Both the position numbers and the translations under genes were made by a program. Under the pieces are notes generated by a model, which saw nothing but the letters and a program-made list of their open reading frames with translations, was not told the origin of the DNA and ran no database searches. 45,363 nucleotides of DNA, taken from assembly GCA_943913645.1 (NCBI GenBank), contig CALTYZ010000020.1:1-45363 (forward strand), given 5' to 3'. Source of the DNA: an uncultured Corynebacterium sp. Lineage in GTDB: Bacteria; Actinomycetota; Actinomycetes; Mycobacteriales; Mycobacteriaceae. This document shows, in pieces, positions 35,185-43,174 of this stretch (position 1 is its first letter; every line of letters begins with the position of its first letter).

Positions 35185-35196
35185 ACTGGCGCCAGT
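35185..35196. promoter_or_regulatory. Perfect 12-bp palindrome upstream of the acyltransferase gene
   Basis: ACTGGCGCCAGT is fully self-complementary. It begins two bases after a -35-like TTGACG (35178-35183) in the 143-bp gap before the acyltransferase gene. Its position would suit an operator, possibly for the regulator encoded at 29077-29943, but I found no second copy in front of that gene. Confidence 0.35.
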
Positions 35197-35279
35197 AAGC
35201 CACGATATGGGCCGGTGAGGTGCAGGTACGATGAGAAACCGTTGCTTGCATCTCTCCTAGAATTGGAAAGGCCGTACCC

Positions 35280-37031
35280 GTGGTCCACCCATCGCCGAGC
35301 ATTGCTCCGCATCCCGCTACTACCGATCTCAAGTCTCTGCCCGTGCCTGAGCTTGACGCCACGTTAGATGCATATCTGCATGCACTAGACGCGGTCCTCG
35401 ATGGCGACAAACGTGCGCATGCGCGAAGCATCGTAGAGGACTTCCGGTCGGGTGTGGGCCCGAAGCTTGATGCTGCGTTACGGAAGCGGGCAGCGCAGCG
35501 CGACGCGCAGGGTACGAACTGGCTGCATGATGAGTGGTATTCCAGCTACCTCACGGTGCGTGAACCACTGCCGCTGTCAACCAATGTGGGATTTCAAATT
35601 GCCTTTCCGAATCAGGGCATATCCACCGGCCTTGACCGAGCGGTGGAGTTCATCCAGCATGCAGCAGCAGTGCATCTGCAAGCGGCAGCTGGTGCCGTGC
35701 CCGAAGACGTGGATGCGCGCGGGAACCGGATCACGCTGAACCAGTGGTTTGTCTATGCGGGTGGTCTGCGCCATCCACAGGTCGACGAAGACGTGATTTG
35801 GCAAACGGATCTTGATGCCGCAAATCGTGAAATCGGTGTTTTCGTTGCTGGGCAGCTCTACGCGGTGCGAATCAGCGACGCCGAAGGCAAGCTCGCGACT
35901 TTCTCAGGGCTGCGAGCTGCACTGGAGAACATACTGGATACGGCGCGCGCCGAGAAGTCGCCCGATCTCGATTTCAACGCGCCGAGCCTGCTTGGCTCAG
36001 GCGTGTTGGCTGAAGTGCTCCCCACCATTCTGAGCCAGGGCAACAACCCAGCGGTATATGACCGGCTACGCGATATGCTCTTCACCATCGAACTGGTCGA
36101 CGACGAACCTCGCAGTGATGTGGACAGAATTCGAGACATCACCTTCTGCCCGCGCGGTGCATGGGTGTATAAGCCGCTGAGCTACCAGATCAGTCTTCGC
36201 GATGACTGGATTGCAGTCCACGTCGAGCACTCCTGCCAGGACGGGGCAACGTTGGTCACCGCGATTGCCCGGATGCAAAACGTCTCGGCGCCGACGCAGG
36301 AATCGGCAACGCTTTCTACACCTCCCATCGAACGCGTCGTTTGGGAGTTCGACGAAGCCACAGCCGATACGGTGCGTGCGCACCTTCGGGCATTCACCAA
36401 GCAAGCAAACCGATTCATGGTTGATATCGTGACGGTGCCGCATAATCAACCGGCCGAAATGCCGTTCAAGGTGAGCCGCGATGCGAGTGCTCAACTGACG
36501 ATGTCGATTGCGCAGCAGCTCACGTTTGGTCGTGTGCGAGCCGTCTATGAGGCTGTGGATATGCGAGAGTTCAGGGCGGGCAGGACCGAGTGCTTGCGCG
36601 CAGCTACACCGGAAGCGGTCACCTTCGCCGTTAAACTCGTCGCCGGATCGGCAACCCAGGATGATCTGCTCTCCGCGGTCAACGCGCACCGCGGCTGGGT
36701 GAAGCGATGCAAGGCGGGAAGCGGGTTTGACCGCCATATCCAAATGATGGCCTCGATCGACGCCTCGCACCCGTTTTTTGGAGACCCGGATGCCACCGCA
36801 GCGCGCCGCGATTTCTTGTCAACGACCTCTATCGGTGGAGCCGATCAGATTGTGCGCTACTGTTTCGCACCGTCGCTCCCGGAAGGGTTCGGCATTTCCT
36901 ACACTCCCCTGCCGGAAGCTGGGGAATTTTGCATCTCGTGGAACAGCAACACCGCTCACCAGGCGGAAGCATTTACCCACAACATCGTTCGAGCATCAAC
37001 AATGTTCTGGAACTTCTGCGCGTCCTTATAG
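35280..37031 (+). CDS. Choline/carnitine O-acyltransferase
   Basis: A 583-residue enzyme predicted to move acyl groups between CoA and carnitine or choline. Family landmarks run end to end: LPVPELDATLDAYL at the N terminus; the catalytic His317 in VEHSCQDG; YEAVDMREFRAGRTECLR (the Y-E-x4-R-x-F-x2-G-R-T signature); GFDRHI (483-488); the STTS segment (514-517) where eukaryotic enzymes have STS; and GFGISYTPLP. Length equals that of eukaryotic short-chain carnitine acetyltransferases. No signal peptide is present, so it is cytoplasmic. The GTG start has GGAAAGG 8 nt upstream. Chain length and choline-versus-carnitine preference are not decidable here. It follows the importer operon and converges on coaE. 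Confidence 0.92.
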   Translation: MVHPSPSIAPHPATTDLKSLPVPELDATLDAYLHALDAVLDGDKRAHARSIVEDFRSGVGPKLDAALRKRAAQRDAQGTNWLHDEWYSSYLTVREPLPLSTNVGFQIAFPNQGISTGLDRAVEFIQHAAAVHLQAAAGAVPEDVDARGNRITLNQWFVYAGGLRHPQVDEDVIWQTDLDAANREIGVFVAGQLYAVRISDAEGKLATFSGLRAALENILDTARAEKSPDLDFNAPSLLGSGVLAEVLPTILSQGNNPAVYDRLRDMLFTIELVDDEPRSDVDRIRDITFCPRGAWVYKPLSYQISLRDDWIAVHVEHSCQDGATLVTAIARMQNVSAPTQESATLSTPPIERVVWEFDEATADTVRAHLRAFTKQANRFMVDIVTVPHNQPAEMPFKVSRDASAQLTMSIAQQLTFGRVRAVYEAVDMREFRAGRTECLRAATPEAVTFAVKLVAGSATQDDLLSAVNAHRGWVKRCKAGSGFDRHIQMMASIDASHPFFGDPDATAARRDFLSTTSIGGADQIVRYCFAPSLPEGFGISYTPLPEAGEFCISWNSNTAHQAEAFTHNIVRASTMFWNFCASL

Positions 37032-37049
37032 CCCGACCCCTAGTGTTGA

Positions 37050-37661
37050 TCACCGAGGTGGCGTTTCTAGTTGTTGCAGTTTGACGAGCAGTGCATCGAC
37101 CTGCGCTGCTAACTGCGCGAGGTCACCATTGTTATCAATGACAATATCTGCGGCGGCTTTGCGCTGATCGTCTGAGATTTGTCGGGAGATGCGGGCCCGG
37201 ACGTCGTGTTCATCTAGACCCCGCGCATTCACCAACCGGCGAACCCGTTCTTCAACGTCCACGTCCACGACGACGGTGAGATCCATATTGTGGTGCAGTC
37301 CAAGCTCTACCAGCAACGGCATGTCGTAGACCGCGACTTGTTCGCCACGGCTGGCGGCAGCTGCGAATTGTCGCTCGGATTCAGCGCGGATAGCAGGGTG
37401 CGTGATCGCGTTGAGCCGCTGCGTTGCCTCCTCAGTGGCGAACGCACGGCGCGCAAGCTCACCGCGATCAAGCACGCCGGTACTACTGATCAGGTCGTGG
37501 CCGAACTCAGCTGCTACCGCATCGAGCACCGGAGAGCCGGGCTCCATGATTTCTCTGGCAATACGGTCCGCATCTACCACGGTCAGTCCGGCGTCAGCGA
37601 GCATCTTCGCCACCGTCGACTTGCCGCTGCCGATTCCACCTGTCAGACCGACGAGTTTCAT
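37050..37661 (-). CDS. coaE: Dephospho-CoA kinase
   Basis: Final step of coenzyme A synthesis: phosphorylates the ribose 3'-OH of dephospho-CoA. The 203-residue P-loop kinase starts MKLVGLTGGIGSGKSTVAK with Walker A GGIGSGKS (8-15) and has the DADRIARE motif and the lid-region arginines. Unlike many mycobacterial forms, it lacks a C-terminal fused domain. The start ATG 37661 is the family start; the open frame upstream overlaps the rpsA terminator and is rejected. It lies downstream of rpsA on the same strand, but a strong terminator separates them. Confidence 0.97.
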   Translation of the reverse strand: MKLVGLTGGIGSGKSTVAKMLADAGLTVVDADRIAREIMEPGSPVLDAVAAEFGHDLISSTGVLDRGELARRAFATEEATQRLNAITHPAIRAESERQFAAAASRGEQVAVYDMPLLVELGLHHNMDLTVVVDVDVEERVRRLVNARGLDEHDVRARISRQISDDQRKAAADIVIDNNGDLAQLAAQVDALLVKLQQLETPPR

Positions 37662-37676
37662 GGCTGCTACGGTAGC

Positions 37677-37722
37677 AAAAAGCACACGGCCCATACCCCG
37701 TGCTCTGGGTATGGGCCGTGTG
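37677..37722 (-). terminator. Intrinsic terminator of rpsA
   Basis: On the minus strand a perfect 16-bp stem (37707-37722 with 37683-37698; arm CACACGGCCCATACCC) with an 8-nt loop is followed by GCTTTTTGC. It lies 30 nt after the rpsA stop and 22 nt before the coaE start, so coaE depends on read-through or on a promoter in that hairpin region. Confidence 0.85.
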
Positions 37723-37752
37723 GAAGGCTGCACTTGCAGCTTGTGGCGCGCT

Positions 37753-39237
37753 TTAGTTGCCAGCCAGCTTTTCGCGCAGGGCGGCAAGCTGCTCGTCGGA
37801 GGCCAAGGAACCGCTTTCTGCAGCTCCCCCATCGGCGGACGCCTGGGTGGTGCCATCAGCATCAGCAGCATAGTCGCTCTCTGAAGAGTAGTTCGACTCG
37901 TTGGCTGCCTGATCGGCAGCTTCAGCAGCGGCGATGCGGTGGCGCTCAATCTGAGCGGTGTGCGCCTGGTGACGGCGCTCAGCCTCGGCGTAACGTGCCT
38001 CCCACTCCTGACGGGCCTCTTCGAAGCCTTCCATCCACTCGTTAGTTTCCGGATCAAAGCCCTCAGGGAAGATGTAGTTGCCCTGCTCATCGTAGGAGTC
38101 GGCCATGCCGTAGCGGGAAGGATCAAACTCCTCGGTGTAGTCATCGTCTGCTTGCTTCAGCGACAGTGAGATACGGCGTCGATCCAAGTCAATATCGATG
38201 ACCTTGACCATGACTTCTTCACCAACGGTGACAACTTGGTCCGGCACCTCGACGTGACGCTGGGCCAACTCGGAGATGTGCACAAGCCCTTCGATGCCTT
38301 CCTCGACCCGGACGAATGCGCCGAACGGAACGAGTTTGGTGACTTTGCCGGGAACGATCTGGCCGACAGCGTGGGTGCGGGCGAACACGCGCCATGGGTC
38401 TTCTTGCGTTGCCTTCAACGACAGCGACACGCGCTCTCTGTCAAGGTCGACATCAAGGACCTCCACTGTTACTTCATCACCGACGGTGACAACCTCAGAT
38501 GGGTGGTCGATGTGCTTCCAGGACAGCTCAGAGACGTGCACCAGGCCGTCAACGCCGCCGAGGTCGACGAAGGCACCGAAGTTCACGATGGAGGAGACAA
38601 CGCCCTTGCGTACCTGACCCTTCTGCAGCTGGTGCAGGAAGTCGGAGCGCACCGCGGACTGGGTCTCTTCAAGGTAGGCGCGGCGCGACAACACAACGTT
38701 GTTGCGGTGTTTGTCCAGCTCGATGATTTTTGCTTCGAGCTCCTGGCCGATGTATGGGTCGAGGTCACGAACTCGACGCATCTCCACGAGCGATGCGGGC
38801 AGGAAGCCGCGCAGGCCGATATCAAGGATGAGGCCACCCTTGACCACCTCAATAACTGTACCGGTGACCGGTTGTTCGTTTGCCTGCAGCTGCTCAATCG
38901 TGCCCCATGCGCGCTCGTACTGAGCGCGCTTCTTGGAAAGAATCAGGCGGCCTTCTTTGTCCTCCTTGGTAAGGACAAGTGCATCGATCTCATCGCCGAC
39001 CTCGACGACCTCGTCCGGGTCGACGTCATGCTTGATGGAAAGTTCACGGGTCGGGATGACACCCTCGGTTTTGTAACCAATGTCAAGGAGCACCTCATCG
39101 TGATCAACCTTGACAATGGTGCCACTGACGATGTCACCATCATTGAAGTATTTGATGGTCTCGTCGACTGCGGCAAGAAATTCCTCAGGCCCGCCAATGT
39201 CGTTGACGGCTACCTGGGGTGCGTTGGATGTGCGCAT
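37753..39237 (-). CDS. rpsA: Small ribosomal subunit protein bS1
   Basis: A 494-residue ribosomal protein with four S1 RNA-binding repeats (GDIVSGTIVKVDHDEVLLDIG, EQPVTGTVIEVVKGGLILDIG, GQVRKGVVSSIVNFGAFVDLG, GQIVPGKVTKLVPFGAFVRVE). An acidic, probably flexible C-terminal region contains YGMADSYDEQGNYIFPEGFD, which I associate with actinobacterial S1. The ATG start 39237 (MRTSNAPQVAVNDIGG) fits the family, although only a distant GGAG lies upstream. The upstream gap is long and structured, so autoregulation at the leader is possible. Confidence 0.97.
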   Translation of the reverse strand: MRTSNAPQVAVNDIGGPEEFLAAVDETIKYFNDGDIVSGTIVKVDHDEVLLDIGYKTEGVIPTRELSIKHDVDPDEVVEVGDEIDALVLTKEDKEGRLILSKKRAQYERAWGTIEQLQANEQPVTGTVIEVVKGGLILDIGLRGFLPASLVEMRRVRDLDPYIGQELEAKIIELDKHRNNVVLSRRAYLEETQSAVRSDFLHQLQKGQVRKGVVSSIVNFGAFVDLGGVDGLVHVSELSWKHIDHPSEVVTVGDEVTVEVLDVDLDRERVSLSLKATQEDPWRVFARTHAVGQIVPGKVTKLVPFGAFVRVEEGIEGLVHISELAQRHVEVPDQVVTVGEEVMVKVIDIDLDRRRISLSLKQADDDYTEEFDPSRYGMADSYDEQGNYIFPEGFDPETNEWMEGFEEARQEWEARYAEAERRHQAHTAQIERHRIAAAEAADQAANESNYSSESDYAADADGTTQASADGGAAESGSLASDEQLAALREKLAGN

Positions 39238-39899
39238 AAGCGTTATGTGCTCCGAAGAAATAGGAGATCGAGACTGATAGGAGGCGAATCTCTCACACGC
39301 TAAGCCGGTATATGATGCCGCTAGACACCCCGACTTAAGTGCAATCTCACGACTGAGGCAGGTTACAGGCCCTCCTATTACGGCTCTGACCACCCCATCG
39401 CAGCGATGCGCTCAGCACAGAGTAACGCCTTTGCCCAGCTGAGGCAAATAATTGGCCGCACCTAAATTCATGGCCACCCTGCACATCTCCCGAACTGCCC
39501 GCGAACGGGGGAACACTCCCAGGCACAGCGTTTCACCATATATCGAAACATCGGCACCTCATCCATAGCTACCAGCAACACCACCTCGGCCAGCACCCCC
39601 GAATCGCACCCCCAAATTGACAAATCCTGGGCAGAACCGATGTTTGAAAGCTATCCTGTGTAACCTGTCAACTTTCTTCATACACACAAATATGCTGCTG
39701 GGAACATATTTCGTAGCGATGCACAACCTGGCCGCTATAAGGGTTCTGTAGACACTTGCTCAGGTACTGTTTAAAGTTAGTGATTGACTTCGGAGGAAAC
39801 GGCCGCGCCGGGCTGAAATCTAAGGCCCTGCGACCGTGAGCCGCGCGGATCCGGAGCACTTCAGTTCACACGCTTCACAGCGAACTGAGGGAGAAAAGA

Positions 39900-39921
39900 A
39901 TAAATACGGGGCTCAAGCCCC
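39900..39921 (-). terminator. Possible terminator downstream of polA
   Basis: On the minus strand GGGGC-TTGA-GCCCC (39908-39921) is followed by GTATTTATTCTTTTC, a T-rich tail. It lies beyond the larger hairpin at 39961-40000 and is a better intrinsic terminator in form, though the stem is short. Confidence 0.5.
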
Positions 39922-39960
39922 AGGGGATGCGGTTGCTGGGGTGGGTTACCGCACGCAAGA

Positions 39961-40000
39961 CGGGGAGTCGCGGACCGTCCCACAGGTCCGCGACTCCCCG
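39961..40000. terminator. Large hairpin about 90 nt beyond polA
   Basis: A perfect 16-bp stem (39961-39976 with 39985-40000; arm CGGGGAGTCGCGGACC) with an 8-nt loop. The polA stop is at 40087, so it lies in the polA 3' untranslated region. The flanks have only a weak TCTT on the minus strand and none on the plus strand, so it may be a terminator, an RNA end-protector or part of a small RNA. Confidence 0.55.
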
Positions 40001-40086
40001 CCTTGGCACAACTACCCGTAAGCGAAACTACGTGATCCGGGTGTTTTCTTCGCAGCATCCATAGGTAGCCGCTTCGGCCGTAGCCC

Positions 40087-42753
40087 CTAGTGCGCAGCAT
40101 CGTCCCAGTTCGCACCCGTTCCAGCGGAGACCTCGAGTGGCACCGCAAGCTCTATTGCCCCATCCATTTCGCGCTCGACAATGCCACGAACTTCCTCAAG
40201 CTCTCCAGGTGCAATCTCTACCACCAGCTCATCATGCACCTGCAGTAGCACGCGCGAGCGAAAATCGGCCAGCGCCGCATCGACCCGGATCATCGCCACT
40301 TTGATGATGTCAGCAGCAGTGCCCTGAATCGGGGCGTTGAGTGCTGCCCGTTCCGCGTTCTCACGGGCAACCCGGTTATCGCTTCCGAGCTCAGGTAAGT
40401 AGCGGCGACGCCCAAAGACAGTCGAGGTGTAACCGTCACGTCGCGCCTGTTCAACCACCTCATCTAGGTACCGTTTCACGCCCCCAAATCGCTCGAAGTA
40501 GGACTGCATAATCTGCTTTGCTTCTCCCGCAGTGATACCGAGCTGGTTTGATAAGCCGTAGGCGGACAACCCGTAGACCAATCCGTACGACATTGCCTTT
40601 ACTCGGCGGCGCAGTTCTGGGGTGACCTTGTCTATCGGTACGTCGAACACGCGTGAGCCGACAAAGTTGTGCAGGTCCTCGCCTTCCCGGTAGGCCTCGA
40701 TCAGGCCCTCGTCACCACTGAGATGCGCCATCACACGCATCTCAATCTGGGAATAGTCGGCGGTAAGCAGACAGTCATAGCCATCCCCAACAATGAACGC
40801 CGAGCGGATCTGACGTCCCGCCTCCGTGCGCACCGGGATGTTTTGCAGGTTCGGCTCAGCCGAGCTGAGACGACCAGTCGACGCGACGGTTTGGTTGAAC
40901 GTGGTGTGAATCCGACCGTCAGGCTGCACAGCCTTGATCAGACCTTCGATGGTGCTTTTCATCTTCTGGTATTCGCGGTGTGCCAGCAGATGATCCAAAA
41001 ATGGGTGTGGGTGTTTTTCAGCCAGCGCCTCGATTTCACCTGCCGCCGTTGAGTAGCCAGTCTTGGTCTTCTTCGTCTTCGGTAACCCCAGCTTGTCAAA
41101 GAGCACTACAGAAAGCTGCTTCGGGCTGGAGAGATTCAGCGTCGGCTCCTCAACCATGTCGCGTGCCTCTGCCTCTACGCGCTCAACCTTGTGCACGTAG
41201 TCTTTGCGCAGCGATTCGAGTGCGTCTACATCGACTGCGATCCCGGTGTGCTCCATCTGCCCTAGAATGCTCACCAGGGGAATTTCCAGGTCGGAGTACA
41301 ACTCCATCGAATTGATCTCACGCAGTTGCGCGGCGAGGACGGCGGCAAGTTCGAGAACTGCAGCGGCGGCGTCAATAAGCGATGTGTCGCCCAGCAGGCT
41401 CAGCTGCTCACCGCCGAGTACGAGTTGGCGCTGCAGGTGACGCTGGTAAACATCCTCGAGGCTGTAGGTTCGCTGCCCCGGGCGAAGCAGGTAGGCCGCA
41501 ATCGCGGTGTCATGGGCGATCCCGCGCAGGGTAATGCCACGGTCCTGGAACATGTGGTAGGCGGCTTTTGCTTCGTGGAAATACTTCGGCGCATCCGACT
41601 CTGCCCAGGTGTGCAGTGCGGTTTCTTCAGCCGGGGTGAGCTCGGCAGTGGCGCATTGCACCGCATGCATCTGCTTGTCAACGAGCGCGAACGCCACCAG
41701 ATCCCCCGCGCCGGGCGTGGCCGTGCCGGCGGCGTACACGGCGAGGCCTTCACCCTCGCGCGCAGCGAGCCAATCATCAAGCCCGCTGTCTTCGTCGATC
41801 ACTACCTCAGGCAACGCCACGGCAGCGTCCCGGTCACGGGTGTCCCCGTCCGTTGTCTTGACCGCACTAAGTACACGTTCACGCAAGTTGACGCCGAATT
41901 CGAGGCTGTCAAATGTTCCCGCGACTTCGCCGACATCGGCGGGTTTAAGCTCCACATCCTCGGGCCCAACTGGCAGTTTTACATCGGTGACCATTTGGGT
42001 GAGTTCACGGTTCAAGCGCACTTGGTCGATCCGGTCGCGGAAATTCTGCGCGGCCACGCCTTTGAGTTCATCGGCGTGCGCTATAAGGCCTTCAAGGCTG
42101 CCGTATTGCACGATCCACTTGGCGGCGGTCTTCTCCCCTACCTTCGGAATGCCCGGCAGGTTGTCGGAAGGGTCGCCTCGCAGCGCCGCGTAATCCGGGT
42201 ACTGCTCGGGTGTCAGCCCGTATTTATTCTCTACTTCCTGCGGGGTAAACCGCGTCATCGAAGACACCCCGCGTGACGGGTACAGCACTGTCGTCGTGGC
42301 ATCAACCAGTTGGAGATAATCCCTGTCACCGGTGACAATGACCACGTCGAAGCCACCAGCATCGCCCGCCTGGGTGGCTAAGGTCGCCAGAATGTCATCG
42401 GCTTCGAAGTTCTCCTTTGACAACGTGGTGATTCCGAGCTGGCCGAGCACGGTTTCAATCAGTGGCACCTGGCCTTTGAATTCCTCAGGGGCTGCTTCGC
42501 GTTGCGCTTTGTACTCGGGGAATTTCTCAGTGCGAAACGTTTGGCGGCCAATATCAAAGGCGACAGCCACATGCGTTGGTTCCTCGTCTGCCACGATATT
42601 GGCCAGCATGGATAAAAACCCATAGACCGCGTTCGTGTGCTGCCCGCCGGAGGTGGAGAAGTTCTCAACCGGCAGGGCGTAAAAGGCACGGAAGGCCATC
42701 GAGTGGCCGTCGATAAGCAGCAGTCGCTTGGGAGATGTCGCTGGTGCAGTCAC
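40087..42753 (-). CDS. polA: DNA polymerase I
   Basis: Repair and Okazaki-fragment polymerase. The 888-residue protein has an N-terminal 5'-nuclease domain (LLLIDGHSMAFRAFYAL; EADDILATLA; VTGDRDYLQLV), a degenerate 3'-5' exonuclease region and an A-family polymerase domain with motifs A (DYSQIEMRVMAHLSGD), B (RRRVKAMSYGLVYG) and C (VHDELVVE). The exonuclease region lacks the DxE metal site (it reads GLAVYAAGTATPG), so proofreading is probably absent, as in other actinobacteria. The start is GTG 42753: TACACT (42762-42767) lies 8 nt upstream, suggesting a leaderless mRNA. A TTG at 42762 would lie within that -10. Confidence 0.96.
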   Translation of the reverse strand: MTAPATSPKRLLLIDGHSMAFRAFYALPVENFSTSGGQHTNAVYGFLSMLANIVADEEPTHVAVAFDIGRQTFRTEKFPEYKAQREAAPEEFKGQVPLIETVLGQLGITTLSKENFEADDILATLATQAGDAGGFDVVIVTGDRDYLQLVDATTTVLYPSRGVSSMTRFTPQEVENKYGLTPEQYPDYAALRGDPSDNLPGIPKVGEKTAAKWIVQYGSLEGLIAHADELKGVAAQNFRDRIDQVRLNRELTQMVTDVKLPVGPEDVELKPADVGEVAGTFDSLEFGVNLRERVLSAVKTTDGDTRDRDAAVALPEVVIDEDSGLDDWLAAREGEGLAVYAAGTATPGAGDLVAFALVDKQMHAVQCATAELTPAEETALHTWAESDAPKYFHEAKAAYHMFQDRGITLRGIAHDTAIAAYLLRPGQRTYSLEDVYQRHLQRQLVLGGEQLSLLGDTSLIDAAAAVLELAAVLAAQLREINSMELYSDLEIPLVSILGQMEHTGIAVDVDALESLRKDYVHKVERVEAEARDMVEEPTLNLSSPKQLSVVLFDKLGLPKTKKTKTGYSTAAGEIEALAEKHPHPFLDHLLAHREYQKMKSTIEGLIKAVQPDGRIHTTFNQTVASTGRLSSAEPNLQNIPVRTEAGRQIRSAFIVGDGYDCLLTADYSQIEMRVMAHLSGDEGLIEAYREGEDLHNFVGSRVFDVPIDKVTPELRRRVKAMSYGLVYGLSAYGLSNQLGITAGEAKQIMQSYFERFGGVKRYLDEVVEQARRDGYTSTVFGRRRYLPELGSDNRVARENAERAALNAPIQGTAADIIKVAMIRVDAALADFRSRVLLQVHDELVVEIAPGELEEVRGIVEREMDGAIELAVPLEVSAGTGANWDDAAH

Positions 42754-42783
42754 GGCCCCCAAGTGTAGACACCGGGGCGAACA

Positions 42784-42960
42784 TTATTTGCGGCGGGAGC
42801 TTGCCAGCTTTGCGACGATCAATGTGCCCGCTGCCGTGACCGCCACCATCACTAGCGCAGCCAGAAGGCCGTGTCGCACGCCGAGGATCACTGCCATTCC
42901 AAGGCCGAACGCGGCCACCGGAATCGCATTGCCTCCTTTCGGCCCGGTTCCCTGTTGCAT
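42784..42960 (-). CDS. Small single-pass or hairpin membrane protein
   Basis: A 58-residue protein starting MQQGTGPKGGNAIPVAAFG, with two hydrophobic stretches (IPVAAFGLGMAVILGV and LLAALVMVAVTAAGTLIVA) and a basic end SSRRK. The start ATG 42960 is fixed by AGAGAGG 8 nt upstream; an ATG 11 codons earlier lacks a site. A good promoter lies at 43034-43062. It precedes polA on the same strand, its stop about 30 nt before the polA start. Function unknown. Confidence 0.7.
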   Translation of the reverse strand: MQQGTGPKGGNAIPVAAFGLGMAVILGVRHGLLAALVMVAVTAAGTLIVAKLASSRRK

Positions 42961-43033
42961 CGGATTTACCTCTCTGCTCCGCTGTTTTGCCAAGTAAAAA
43001 CTAGATGAGCAATCCTACCGAACAAGATCATAT

Positions 43034-43062
43034 GAGTTATTGTTTATCGAGATGTTCGTCAA
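43034..43062 (-). promoter_or_regulatory. Promoter for the small membrane protein gene
   Basis: TTGACG (43057-43062), exactly 17 nt, then TAACTC (43034-43039) on the minus strand, in an AT-rich stretch upstream of the 58-residue membrane protein gene and polA. Confidence 0.55.
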
Positions 43063-43174
43063 CAATTGTCCAACATCACTGAACAGGCAAGCGCGGCGCA
43101 GACGCATCCGCTCCTAACCAGGTGCGATAGGTTTCTTCATTCAGTAGCAGGTTCGACGGGATTAGCTAACTACC

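Larger units (their letters stand above)
39238..40086. other. 849-bp gap between rpsA and polA: leader, promoters and hairpins
   Basis: No recognisable protein gene. On the minus strand the first ~450 nt upstream of rpsA must hold its promoter and leader; TTGACA at 39665-39670 is the best -35 but its -10 is poor. On the plus strand 39789-39900 is unusually structured: CCGCGC/GCGCGG closing a GGGC/GCCC hairpin, then TCAGTTC/GAACTGA. Two further hairpins lie at 39908-39921 and 39961-40000. A plus-strand -35/-10-like pair (TTGCTC, TAGTGA) near 39757-39784 could drive a small RNA. Confidence 0.5.

Noticed and set aside
37662..38144. Upstream extension of the coaE frame
   Set aside because: It passes through the rpsA terminator and is out of frame with rpsA; the kinase N terminus MKLVGLTGGIGSGKS is at 37661.
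38236..39303. Long plus-strand ORF opposite rpsA
   Set aside because: Antisense shadow of the strongly conserved S1 repeats; composition reflects codon bias of rpsA, not a separate gene.
39781..39925. Known riboswitch or housekeeping RNA (c-di-AMP, Mn, glycine, RNase P, tmRNA)
   Set aside because: Short similarities such as GGAGGAAAC occur, but the defining conserved cores are missing; left as unknown structure.
39836..40021. 61-codon plus-strand ORF between rpsA and polA
   Set aside because: The sequence crosses large hairpins, has no ribosome-binding site and resembles no family; better explained as part of a structured non-coding region.
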